The notes under the pieces were generated by a model. It had not been told where the DNA came from, made no database searches, and saw only the letters and a program-made list of their open reading frames with translations. Both the position numbers and the translations under genes were made by a program. A DNA stretch of 64,000 nucleotides from Streptomyces sp. NRRL F-5727. Its GTDB lineage: Bacteria; Actinomycetota; Actinomycetes; Streptomycetales; Streptomycetaceae. The stretch covers positions 124,001 through 188,000 of the forward strand of contig NZ_JOGX01000008.1 of assembly GCF_000719555.1 (NCBI RefSeq), given 5' to 3'. Every line of letters starts with the position of its first letter. The stretch's first letter is position 1. Below are positions 17,656-28,125 of the stretch, one piece after another.

Positions 17656-18584
17656 CAGAACTCCAGCCGCTCGCGCCGGCCCAGCTTCATCACGACCGCG
17701 GCGAACGCGAGCGTGACGAGGAGGAGCGCGACACCGATGGTCGTGGCGTAGGCGGCCTGACCGTCCCGGAACGCCTTCTGGTACACGTACAGCGGCATGA
17801 CGATGGTCGAGTAGTCGGGCCCGCCGCCGTTGGGGCCGACGGTCATGATCTGCACGACCGCGAAGGACTCCGCGCCGAGCGCGAGGATGCCCATGTAGAT
17901 CCAGCCCGACTGCACGGTGTCCCAGAGCAGCGGGAGGGTGATCCGGAAGAAGGTCGTGAAGCGGCTGGCGCCGTCGAGCAGCGCGGCCTCGTAGAAATCG
18001 CGCGGAATGGACGCCATGCCCGCCGAGAAGAGGACCACGAAGAATCCGACGGTGGACCAGACGAGAACCACCATCACGCAGATGAGGGCGAGATCCGGGT
18101 CACCGAGCCAGTCCGGCTGGATGCCGCCGAGACCGACCGCCTTCAGGAACGAATTGATGGCCCCGCTGTTCGGGTTGTACGCGAACTGGAAGAGCAGCGC
18201 CACGATGACGATCGACAGCACCTGCGGGAAGAAGTAGACGATCTTGTAGAACGAGGAGCCGCGCACACCGGTGACCGCCGCTCCCTTCCTCCGCCGGCCG
18301 CCCACATTCAGCATGAACGCCAGGAAGAGCGCGAATCCGACCGTCACCAGCGGAAGGACGACCGCGAAGGTCAGACTGTGCTGGAGCGACTTCCAGAAGA
18401 TCTCGTCCTGGAACAGCCGGGTGTAGTTGTCGAGTCCGACGAACCCGAATTCGGGACTCAGGCCGGTCCAGTCCGTGAGCGAGTAGTAGATGGACTGGAT
18501 GAACGGCCAGATGACGAAGAGCGCGTACAGCGCCAGGGGGACCGCCAGGAACCCCACGATGAAACGGTACTTGCCGTGCTGCAT
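17655..18584 (-). CDS. ngcF: N-acetylglucosamine/chitooligosaccharide ABC permease
   Basis: A 309-aa MalF-type permease with six predicted helices. The first is FLAVPLALYALFVIWPFIQSIYYSLTDW. The EAA loop is YEAALLDGASRFTTFFRITLPLLW. The ATG at 18584 begins MQHGKYRF, the usual start. It is separated from ngcE by about 100 bases containing a large GC hairpin, so expression of the binding protein is probably higher than that of the permeases. It is coupled to ngcG by a TGATG overlap. Membrane-embedded; it imports GlcNAc or chitooligosaccharides together with NgcE. Confidence 0.88.
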   Translation of the reverse strand: MQHGKYRFIVGFLAVPLALYALFVIWPFIQSIYYSLTDWTGLSPEFGFVGLDNYTRLFQDEIFWKSLQHSLTFAVVLPLVTVGFALFLAFMLNVGGRRRKGAAVTGVRGSSFYKIVYFFPQVLSIVIVALLFQFAYNPNSGAINSFLKAVGLGGIQPDWLGDPDLALICVMVVLVWSTVGFFVVLFSAGMASIPRDFYEAALLDGASRFTTFFRITLPLLWDTVQSGWIYMGILALGAESFAVVQIMTVGPNGGGPDYSTIVMPLYVYQKAFRDGQAAYATTIGVALLLVTLAFAAVVMKLGRRERLEF

Positions 18585-18640
18585 TCCTAACCGACCCCGA
18601 TCTCCGGCGAAGGGCGCGCCGCGGCGCCGCGCGCCGAGCG

Positions 18641-18679
18641 GCCGGGGCCCGCTCCCGGTCGGCGGGAAGGGGCCCCGGC
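18641..18679 (-). terminator. Intercistronic hairpin between ngcE and ngcF
   Basis: Ten-base arms gccggggccc and gggccccggc enclose 19 bases. Because ngcF and ngcG follow on the same strand, this is more likely an attenuator or mRNA-stabilising element than a full terminator. Confidence 0.55.
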
Positions 18680-18686
18680 ACGGCTG

Positions 18687-20135
18687 TCACTGGTGCTTGT
18701 AGTGCTTGATGTTCGGGTCCTTGGCCGCGTCGTCGGCGAACTTCTGGATCTTCTTGATCGTCTCGGCCGGGGTGGCGCGGCCTGCCATCATCTCGCCGAT
18801 GCCGGCGACGCCGATCTTCTCCTTCTGGAGGGCCACGTACCAGTCCTGGAGGCGCGGGTTGACCACGTTGGTGCCGGCCTTCTCCAGGGCCGCGACGCCG
18901 GACTTGAGGCCCGGGGACAGCTCGATGCCGTCGGTGCCGCCGTTGAGCGCGCTGAGCGACTTCACGGACTGGGTGAAGTTCCTGGACGACGCCTCGCTGA
19001 GCATGATGCGCAGCTGCTCCATGGCGCCCTCGGGGTTCTTCGCCTTCGCCGGGACGATGAAGGGCTCGCCGCCGGCCGCCCACAGGGTGCCGAACGGCAG
19101 CTTGTCGGAGGAGTCGAGGCCGGTCGGCGCGGAGACCGCCAGGCCGAAGTCGGCCGGCATGGTCTTCGCGGCCTCGTTCTCGACCCAGGAGCCGTTCGGG
19201 ATGAACAGCGCCTTGCCCTCGGTCCAGGCGGTCTGCGACTGGATGTGGTCGAGGCCGGGGGTGCCCTGGAGGATGTACCCCTTCTTGTAGAGCTCGTAGT
19301 ACGCCTCGAAGCACGCCTTGACGGCGGGGTGCTCCCACGCCTTCGGCTCCAGGTTGTCGATGGCGTCGAGGACCTCGCGTCCGCCGACCTTGCCGATCAT
19401 CGGGTAGAGCGAGAAGGGGATGTAGTACGGGTGCTTGCCCGCGTACGTCCAGGGAGCGATGCCCTTCTTCTTGGCCTTCTCGCAGAGGGCCAGCATCTCG
19501 TCCCAGGTCTCGGGGTACTTGGCGTCGAGGGAGTCCAGCGCCTTCTGCGAGTACCACACCCCGTAGACGGTGTAGGCGTAGTTGAGCATCCAGCAGGGCT
19601 CGCCGTCGAACTGGCCCATCTCGACGATGCCGGGGCGCAGGGTGTCGCGGACCTTCTTCGACGGGTCGTCGACGGAGGGCGCGTCGAGCAGCGGGGTCAG
19701 GTCGGTGAGCTGCTTCTGGCCGACGAGGACGCCCATGTCCATCTGCTCGGCACCGGAGTTGTCGATGAGGTCCGGCGGGGTGCCGCCGTTGAACCGCGGC
19801 TGGAGCTCCGTGGTGATCTTCTGGGTCGGGGTGAACTTCACCTTCGACTGGGGGTGCGCCTGCTCGTAGAGCTTGATCGCGTCCTTGGCGTACTGCTGCC
19901 CGAAACCGCCGTCGAAAAGGACGAAATCGAGCTCGGCCGACTCATTGACCCCGAGCGGGTTCTTGTCGGACTTGACGCCCTTCTCGACCTTGTCGTTGGT
20001 CTTTCCGCCGCCGCTGGCGCAGGCGGAAAGGAAGCCCATGGCCGGGACGGAGACCAGACCGAGAGCGGCGGAACGCTTGATCAGATCACGACGGCCGAGG
20101 CCGCCCTCGTTCGAGTGGGCGGAGGTGGATCCCAT
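18687..20135 (-). CDS. ngcE: N-acetylglucosamine/chitooligosaccharide-binding lipoprotein
   Basis: A 482-aa extracytoplasmic solute-binding protein (CUT1, family 1). The N-terminus has a twin-arginine-type signal (GRRDLIKRSAALG) and a lipobox ending LSACAS, so export is probably by Tat with lipid anchoring. The mature protein shows PKSK-rich and aromatic sugar-binding stretches such as WTYAGKHPYYIPFSLYP and WTEGKALFIPNGSW. The ATG at 20135 follows GAGGACTTGAGC at good spacing. First gene of ngcEFG. A DasR-like box lies about 155 bases upstream. The NgcE assignment rests on domain type, operon content and the adjacent rok7B7. Confidence 0.9.
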   Translation of the reverse strand: MGSTSAHSNEGGLGRRDLIKRSAALGLVSVPAMGFLSACASGGGKTNDKVEKGVKSDKNPLGVNESAELDFVLFDGGFGQQYAKDAIKLYEQAHPQSKVKFTPTQKITTELQPRFNGGTPPDLIDNSGAEQMDMGVLVGQKQLTDLTPLLDAPSVDDPSKKVRDTLRPGIVEMGQFDGEPCWMLNYAYTVYGVWYSQKALDSLDAKYPETWDEMLALCEKAKKKGIAPWTYAGKHPYYIPFSLYPMIGKVGGREVLDAIDNLEPKAWEHPAVKACFEAYYELYKKGYILQGTPGLDHIQSQTAWTEGKALFIPNGSWVENEAAKTMPADFGLAVSAPTGLDSSDKLPFGTLWAAGGEPFIVPAKAKNPEGAMEQLRIMLSEASSRNFTQSVKSLSALNGGTDGIELSPGLKSGVAALEKAGTNVVNPRLQDWYVALQKEKIGVAGIGEMMAGRATPAETIKKIQKFADDAAKDPNIKHYKHQ

Positions 20136-20651
20136 GCTCAAGTCCTCGCCTTCATTCAGGACTCAGGCGGTGTACCGGTCGCCCGTACTTCGTCTCGCCA
20201 CCGGCGAAGGGCCCCGCCACCGCGGTCATTTGCAGCTGGGTCGTGCAGGCGTCGGGCCGTCGCCGGAGGTTCCGACGGGCTGGACGCCGACAGGTATAGT
20301 CCACTTCCCTCGACCGGAGCAAGATCGAAAGCAGCATTCGTCAGGCTTCTTTCCCGAGTTGAGACCTCGGGGATTTCCCGGCGCCCGCCGCCGGAAGCCT
20401 GCCCCGCCGAGCCGGAGCGCACCCCTCCGCGCCGCCTTCACGAGATGAATGGTCCATTCGAAATGCGGCGAAGCGGACGAGGCCCGGAGGAAGTTGCGGT
20501 GTGGCTGGAACCGGAGGGGCGCGGGCGCCGTCTTCCTGTCATGTACGGACTCGCCGCCGGGTGGGTGGAAACGGGGGAAATCCCGCCGAACCGGGCCGAG
20601 TTCGGTGGCCGTCCGTACTGTCCTGTTCTCGATATGGATCTGGAGATTTAC
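20136..20651. other. 516-base divergent intergenic region (ngcE / secreted protein)
   Basis: No convincing gene is present. It holds the DasR-like box at 20290-20305 on the ngcE side and a short palindrome GAATGG-t-CCATTC at 20447-20459 on the side of the secreted-protein gene. The rest shows nothing I can assign. Confidence 0.7.
20290..20305. promoter_or_regulatory. DasR-responsive element (dre)-like site
   Basis: ACAGGTATAGTCCACT matches 13 of 16 positions of the dre consensus ACTGGTCTAGACCACT bound by the GlcNAc regulator DasR. It sits upstream of ngcE, whose product is a GlcNAc/chitooligosaccharide-binding protein, which makes the match meaningful. Not tested. Confidence 0.55.
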
Positions 20652-21599
20652 GTGGCCAAGACTTCTGGCCTGAACCGCACGGGCGTGCTCGCCCGTGTCA
20701 CGGTCGCCGCGCTGACCGCCGCCCTGGTGGGCACCACGACGGCCGCCGTGGCGGCGGAGCCGGGCCCGACGTTCAAGCCCGCGCAGCAGGCGAACCTCGC
20801 GGGCTCCGCGGGTGCCGCCTCCGCGACCTCCGCGGCCGCCGCGGCCGCCCCGGCGGCGCTCAACAACCTGTACGGCGTGCACAGCAACGGCGACGTCGTC
20901 GGCTACACCCCGGTCGGCGGCGGCTCCATCCAGCGCATCGCCGGCCTGTCCGGCACCGGCTGGGTGAACTACAAGCACATGAACCAGGCGGACACCGACG
21001 GGCGCCTGGAAGGCGACTGGTACCACTCCGACGGCTGGTACGCCATCACCACCGGCGGCCGGCTGCACTACGCCGCCGACGGTCCGGTCCGGGACCTCGG
21101 CGGCGGCTGGAACATCTACAACAAGGTCGTCTCGGCGGGCAACACCGGTGGCGGCGCCCCGGACGACGTCCTGGCCCGCGACTACTCCGGTGTGCTGTGG
21201 CACTACCTGGGCAACGGCAACGCCTCGCTGACCCAGCGCTACCGCGTCGGCTCCGGGTGGAACGCGTACACCCAGATCGCGGGCAAGGGCGACGTGACCG
21301 GCGACGGCCGCGCCGACGTCGTGGCCCGCGACCGCAACGGCGTCCTGTGGCTGTACAAGGGCACCGGCAACTACCGGGCGCCGTTCGCCACCCGCACCCG
21401 GGTCGGCTCCGGCTGGAACACGTACAACCTGCTGTTCTCCCCCGGTGACCTGACCGGCGACGGCCGCGCGGACCTGGTCGCCCGCGACGGCGCCGGCGCG
21501 CTGTGGCTGTACAAGGGCAAGGGCAGCGCGTCCTCGCCGTACACCACCCGCATGAAGATCGGCACGTCGGGCTGGAACGGCTTCCGCATGATGTTCTGA
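20652..21599 (+). CDS. Secreted VCBS/FG-GAP repeat protein
   Basis: A 315-aa secreted protein. The N-terminus VAKTSGLNRTGVLARVTVAALTAALVGTTTAAVAAEP is a Sec signal peptide with a likely cleavage after AVAA. The rest is a tachylectin-like/FG-GAP beta-propeller. It has calcium-loop repeats GDVTGDGRADVVARDRNGVLWLYKG and GDLTGDGRADLVARDGAGALWLYKG, each followed by RVGSGWNTYN-type blocks. The GTG at 20652 is preceded by CTGGAG at 7 bases; an ATG 18 bases upstream is less well placed. Such proteins probably bind cell-wall or environmental glycans. It is monocistronic, with a very strong terminator. The ligand is unknown. Confidence 0.8.
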   Translation: MAKTSGLNRTGVLARVTVAALTAALVGTTTAAVAAEPGPTFKPAQQANLAGSAGAASATSAAAAAAPAALNNLYGVHSNGDVVGYTPVGGGSIQRIAGLSGTGWVNYKHMNQADTDGRLEGDWYHSDGWYAITTGGRLHYAADGPVRDLGGGWNIYNKVVSAGNTGGGAPDDVLARDYSGVLWHYLGNGNASLTQRYRVGSGWNAYTQIAGKGDVTGDGRADVVARDRNGVLWLYKGTGNYRAPFATRTRVGSGWNTYNLLFSPGDLTGDGRADLVARDGAGALWLYKGKGSASSPYTTRMKIGTSGWNGFRMMF

Positions 21600-21616
21600 T
21601 CTCCTCGGAGAGACGG

Positions 21617-21653
21617 AAGGGCCCCGCTCCTCGTGACGAGGAGCGGGGCCCTT
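21617..21653. terminator. Strong bidirectional hairpin
   Basis: A 17-base perfect stem (aagggccccgctcctcg) with loop tga lies between the convergent secreted-protein and aconitase genes. Confidence 0.9.
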
Positions 21654-21678
21654 CCCGCTTGCTACCGGGTCAGCGGGG

Positions 21679-24459
<2,781 letters not shown>

Positions 24460-24460
24460 C

Positions 24461-24479
24461 TAAGGTAAGGCTAAGTTAG
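24461..24479. promoter_or_regulatory. Candidate DmdR/IdeR iron box upstream of acnA
   Basis: TAAGGTAAGGCTAAGTTAG matches 13 of 19 positions of the TTAGGTTAGGCTCACCTAA iron box. It lies 68 bases upstream of the acnA start and is followed by further TTAGGTAACCC repeats. Aconitase is an iron enzyme, so iron control is plausible, but the match is incomplete. Confidence 0.4.
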
Positions 24480-24519
24480 GTAACCCTTACCGATCAGGCG
24501 GCCACGGTGCGCCGTAAGC

Positions 24520-24543
24520 AGTTATCTCGATGTCGAGATAACT
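24520..24543. promoter_or_regulatory. 24-base perfect palindrome, candidate operator
   Basis: The arms agttatctcga and tcgagataact flank TG. It lies in the acnA/24663 divergent region, about 127 bases upstream of acnA. The core ATCTC-N6-GAGATAAC recurs exactly at 26304-26322 in front of the HTH-MurA gene. Confidence 0.65.
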
Positions 24544-24649
24544 CTAGTGCATCCCCGCCCGTCGGTCATGCCTGGGCGTCCCCCGATCTCACGTGGCGCC
24601 CGTCGGGGCCGCCGGTGGGCGGGGCTTCCGGCAGCGGCGGCCCCGCGCC

Positions 24650-24655
24650 TACGAT
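24650..24655 (+). promoter_or_regulatory. -10 box of a leaderless transcript
   Basis: TACGAT is followed by 7 bases and then the GTG at 24663, with no ribosome-binding site between. This is the spacing expected when transcription starts on the start codon. Confidence 0.55.
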
Positions 24656-24662
24656 CACCCGC

Positions 24663-25802
24663 GTGACGGACGGCATGGTGGGGGCGATCCGGGGACTCTT
24701 CCGGGGACGCGGCGGACGCGACGGGGAACTGGCCCGGGTGGACGCGGAGATCACCGCGTTCGGGGAAGCGCTCGCCGCGCACCCCTTCGTCCCCGACCAC
24801 CAGGCGCACGCCCCCGGCCTGCTCGCCGACTACCAGCGGGCGCTGGACGCGTACGAGCAGGCCAAACGGGACTTCACCGGCGACCGGACGCTGCGCGACG
24901 CCGCCGACGTGCTGCGCGCGCTCGACGCCGGGCGGCACGCGCTGGCCTGCGTGGACGCCGCCCTCGACGGCCGGCCGCGCCCCCACCGCCTCCCCCTCTG
25001 CTTCTTCGACCCGCGCCACGGGCGGGCCGCCGAGGAGGTCCGCTGGGCGCCCGCCGGCGGGGCGGCCCGGACGATCGCCGTGTGCGCGGCCGACGCCGTA
25101 CGACTGGGCGAGGGGCGGCCGCCGATCGAGAGCGGGCTGCGGGAGCCGGAACCACCGGCAACGGCGCCGCGCCGCCGGAGCCGTACCGCGGCACCCCCGC
25201 CTCCCGACGCGCCGTCCGGCGACGCGTACGCGACCTGGCCCGCGCACACCGGAGAGCGGGCGCGGTGGGAGAGCCGGGGCCGCAAGGGGGTGCAGCTGCG
25301 CCGCGCCGATCCGCGCGAGCCGGCGCTGCTGGTGGTGCACCTGGAGCGGGCCGAGGGATCCTGGGTCGAGCTGACCGAGCCGCGCGGCGACGGGCCGGAC
25401 CGGCAGCCCCTCACCCACGCCACCCGGCTGACCCGGGCGGTCGTGCCGGTCCCCGCCGACGGGCGGGACACGATCCACCTGGAGATGAACACGGACAAGG
25501 GCTGGCGCGTCTGGCTGCACCCGGCGGACGCGATCCCGCTCCTGGACGGCGACCTCGCGTCGGCCGGCTCGTACGTGGTGCGCCACCCCGGCGGCCGCGA
25601 ACCGCTCCGGATCACCCAGCACGACGGCTCGGCCTTCTCGCTGCACGCCCTGCGCCCGGACCACCGGCCCGGGGCGCTGCTGGGCGAGGGGACCGGCGCC
25701 TTCACGACGGAGGCCGTCACCCCGCGGAAGCCCTGCCTGCTGTACGTCCGCTCGCGCGGCTCTTGGACGCTCACCCCGACGGGGTCGCCGAAGCGGCGCT
25801 GA
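24663..25802 (+). CDS. Hypothetical protein, probably leaderless
   Basis: A 379-aa protein of unrecognised family. The N-terminal third is helical (DAEITAFGEALAAHPFVPDH...RALDAYEQAKRDF). A Pro/Arg-rich linker sits near residues 150-190. The C-terminal half looks beta-rich (GSYVVRHPGGREPLRITQHDGSAFSLHALRP, CLLYVRSRGSWTLTPTG) and resembles a sandwich-type domain without catalytic residues that I can name. There is no signal peptide or membrane segment. The GTG at 24663 is chosen because a TACGAT -10 box lies 7 bases before it and no Shine-Dalgarno is present; ATG at 24675 is the alternative. It is divergent from acnA, so the palindrome at 24520-24543 may affect both. Confidence 0.7.
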   Translation: MTDGMVGAIRGLFRGRGGRDGELARVDAEITAFGEALAAHPFVPDHQAHAPGLLADYQRALDAYEQAKRDFTGDRTLRDAADVLRALDAGRHALACVDAALDGRPRPHRLPLCFFDPRHGRAAEEVRWAPAGGAARTIAVCAADAVRLGEGRPPIESGLREPEPPATAPRRRSRTAAPPPPDAPSGDAYATWPAHTGERARWESRGRKGVQLRRADPREPALLVVHLERAEGSWVELTEPRGDGPDRQPLTHATRLTRAVVPVPADGRDTIHLEMNTDKGWRVWLHPADAIPLLDGDLASAGSYVVRHPGGREPLRITQHDGSAFSLHALRPDHRPGALLGEGTGAFTTEAVTPRKPCLLYVRSRGSWTLTPTGSPKRR

Positions 25803-25877
25803 CCGCGCCCGCCCGGCGGCCACCCGTCCGGCGGCGCGCGCGTTGCCGGGGGACGGGGGCGGGCCGAGGATCGGTCC

Positions 25878-26234
25878 ATGTTCAGCGGCGCGCACGTGAT
25901 TCTGTACACCCGGGACGCGGAGGCCGACCGGACCTTCCTCCGGGACGTCGTCGGCTTCCCGCACGTGGACGCGGGGCGGGGCTGGCTGGTCTTCCGGCTG
26001 CCTCCCGCCGAGGTCGCGGTCCACCCGACCGACGGCGAGCCGAAGCACGAGGTCTATCTGATGTGCGAGGACCTCACCCGTACCCTCACCGCCCTGGAGG
26101 ACAAGGGCGCGGAGATCTCACGGGCCATCACCGACCAGGGGTGGGGACTGCTCGCGGCGGTACGGCTGCCGAGCGGGACGGAGCTCCCGCTGTACGAGCC
26201 GCGGCACCCCACGGCGATCGACCTCCCGGCATGA
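25878..26234 (+). CDS. VOC (glyoxalase/bleomycin-resistance) family protein
   Basis: A 118-aa single-unit vicinal-oxygen-chelate protein. It begins with the family strand MFSGAHVILYTRDAEADRTFLRDVVGF, continues through WLVFRLPPAEVAVHPTD and EVYLMCEDLTRTLTALEDKGAE, and ends PSGTELPLYEPRHP. Potential metal ligands (His near the start, Glu near the end) are present. The substrate is unknown; such small VOC proteins act as lyases, dioxygenases or antibiotic-binding proteins, usually as dimers. The ATG at 25878 follows GAGGAT. It lies 75 bases after the previous gene and is probably independent of the HTH-MurA gene downstream. Confidence 0.85.
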   Translation: MFSGAHVILYTRDAEADRTFLRDVVGFPHVDAGRGWLVFRLPPAEVAVHPTDGEPKHEVYLMCEDLTRTLTALEDKGAEISRAITDQGWGLLAAVRLPSGTELPLYEPRHPTAIDLPA

Positions 26235-26303
26235 CTGAAACCGGACAAACAGCCTCATCCTTAACGAGACGTCACCCGACTGCCGCACCCCGATGATCGT
26301 CGC

Positions 26304-26322
26304 ATCTCATATCTGAGATAAC
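26304..26322. promoter_or_regulatory. Operator-like site ATCTC-N6-GAGATAAC before the HTH-MurA gene
   Basis: All 13 fixed bases match the core of the palindrome upstream of acnA, with the same 6-base spacer. The right half overlaps a TAACGT -10-like box at 26319-26324, placed 6 bases before the ATG. Binding here should block transcription. Confidence 0.6.
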
Positions 26323-26330
26323 GTGACGGC

Positions 26331-27860
26331 ATGGCAGACGACTACCTCGTACGCATCGGCAAGCTCATCCGTGACGCCCGGCAACACCGTGGCTGGACCC
26401 AGACGCAGCTCGCCGAGGCCCTGGCCACCAGCCAGAGCGCGGTCAACCGGATCGAGCGCGGCAACCAGAACATCAGCCTGGAGATGATCGCCCGCATCGG
26501 CGAGGCGCTCGACAGCGAGATCGTGTCCCTGGGCTACGCCGGCCCGATGCACCTCCGCGTCGTCGGCCGCCGCCGGCTCTCCGGCTCCATCGACGTCAAG
26601 ACCAGCAAGAACGCCTGCGTCGCCCTGCTCTGCGCCACCCTCCTCAACAAGGGCCGCACGGTGCTGCGCCGCGTCGCGAGGATCGAGGAGGTCTTCCGCC
26701 TCCTCGAAGTCCTCAACTCCATCGGCGTCCGCACCCGCTGGATCAACGACGGCGTGGACCTGGAGATCGTGCCGCCGGCCGAGCTGGACATGGAGTCCAT
26801 CGACGCCGAGGCCGCCATCCGCACCCGCTCCATCATCATGTTCCTCGGCCCGCTGCTGCACCGCATGGACCGCTTCAAGCTGCCGTACGCCGGCGGCTGC
26901 GACCTCGGTACGCGCACGATCGAGCCGCACATGATCGCGCTGCGCCGCTTCGGCCTGGACGTCACCGCCACCGAGGGCCTGTACCACGCCCAGGTGGAGA
27001 AGGCGGTGGCCCCCGGCCGCCCGATCGTCCTGACCGAGCGCGGCGACACCGTGACCGAGAACGCGCTGCTGGCCGCCGCCCGCCACGACGGCGTGACGGT
27101 CATCCGCAACGCCTCCTCCAACTACATGGTCCAGGACCTGTGCTTCTTCCTGGAGGCGCTCGGCGTCCGCGTCGACGGCGTCGGCACCACCACGCTGACC
27201 GTGCACGGCATCCCGGAGATCGACGTCGACGTCGACTACTCCCCCTCCGAGGACCCGGTCGAGGCGATGAGCCTGCTCGCCGCGGCCGTCGTCACCGAGT
27301 CCGAGCTGACGATCCGCCGGGTGCCGATCGAGTTCCTGGAGATCGAGCTCGCGGTCCTGGAGGAGATGGGCCTCGACCACGACCGCTCGGCCGAGTACGC
27401 CGCCGACAACGGCCGCACCCGCCTGGTCGACCTGACGGTCCGCCCCTCCAAGCTGGAGGCGCCGATCGACAAGATCCACCCGATGCCCTTCCCGGGCCTC
27501 AACATCGACAACGTCCCCTTCTTCGCGGCGATCGCGGCCACCGCCCAGGGCCAGACCCTCATCCACGACTGGGTCTACGACAACCGCGCCATCTACCTCA
27601 CCGACCTCAACCGCCTCGGCGGCCGCCTCCAGCTCCTCGACCCCCACCGCGTCCTGGTCGAGGGCCCCACCCGCTGGCGCGCCGCCGAGATGATGTGCCC
27701 GCCCGCCCTCCGCCCCGCCGTGGTCGTCCTCCTCGCGATGATGGCCGCGGAGGGCACCTCGGTGCTGCGGAACGTGTACGTCATCAACCGCGGCTACGAG
27801 GACCTGGCGGAACGCCTGAACTCGATCGGCGCGCAGATCGAGATCTTCCGGGACATCTGA
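26331..27860 (+). CDS. murA2: XRE helix-turn-helix / MurA-like (UDP-GlcNAc enolpyruvyl transferase) fusion
   Basis: A 509-aa fusion. Residues 1-70 are an XRE-type helix-turn-helix (RIGKLIRDARQHRGWTQTQLAEAL...SQSAVNRIERGNQNISLEMI). Residues about 80-505 are an EPSP-synthase/MurA fold. The MurA Lys-Asn pair is kept in VKTSKNACVALL. The active-site Cys loop is present as YAGGCDLGTRTIEPH, though it diverges from the housekeeping form GCxxGARPVDLH. It may make UDP-GlcNAc-enolpyruvate, or use the fold as a sensor of UDP-GlcNAc or PEP while the HTH binds DNA. No Shine-Dalgarno is seen; the -10-like box just upstream suggests a leaderless mRNA. It is the last core gene before the accessory region. 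Confidence 0.88.
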   Translation: MADDYLVRIGKLIRDARQHRGWTQTQLAEALATSQSAVNRIERGNQNISLEMIARIGEALDSEIVSLGYAGPMHLRVVGRRRLSGSIDVKTSKNACVALLCATLLNKGRTVLRRVARIEEVFRLLEVLNSIGVRTRWINDGVDLEIVPPAELDMESIDAEAAIRTRSIIMFLGPLLHRMDRFKLPYAGGCDLGTRTIEPHMIALRRFGLDVTATEGLYHAQVEKAVAPGRPIVLTERGDTVTENALLAAARHDGVTVIRNASSNYMVQDLCFFLEALGVRVDGVGTTTLTVHGIPEIDVDVDYSPSEDPVEAMSLLAAAVVTESELTIRRVPIEFLEIELAVLEEMGLDHDRSAEYAADNGRTRLVDLTVRPSKLEAPIDKIHPMPFPGLNIDNVPFFAAIAATAQGQTLIHDWVYDNRAIYLTDLNRLGGRLQLLDPHRVLVEGPTRWRAAEMMCPPALRPAVVVLLAMMAAEGTSVLRNVYVINRGYEDLAERLNSIGAQIEIFRDI

Positions 27861-27883
27861 GCAGCCTCAGATACAACGCAGCT

Positions 27884-27925
27884 AATCCCCTCCTGACCCG
27901 CATGTATGCGAGCCAAGAGGGGATT
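27884..27925 (+). terminator. Terminator after the HTH-MurA gene
   Basis: The stem aatcccctc/gaggggatt encloses an inner hairpin (cgcat/atgcg) and is followed by a short T-run, close to a classic intrinsic terminator. About 200 bases beyond it, up to the mcrC stop, show no gene. Confidence 0.8.
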
Positions 27926-28125
27926 TTTCAGCGCCTGTGGGACTTGTCTGGGACGTTGGTTCGCGATCGGGAGACTACCGGCCCCGGAGCCTGGGGGATG
28001 CTTGGTCGGTGCTCTATGTGATTCGTCATCGGAATCGTGCGGAGCAGCCAGCCCATCGGAGAAGAACCGGTACAACGAGCTGTCTCCAACTCGGTATGCG
28101 CAGCCGTGCGTCCCCATGCACCGGC

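Noticed and set aside
20447..20459. Palindrome GAATGG-t-CCATTC as an operator
   Set aside because: It is a short match without a second copy. A 13-base palindrome is not convincing alone.
27930..28010. A possible tRNA or attachment-site remnant (ggttcgcgatc)
   Set aside because: The flanks do not form a T-arm or acceptor stem, and no second copy was seen at the far side of the island.
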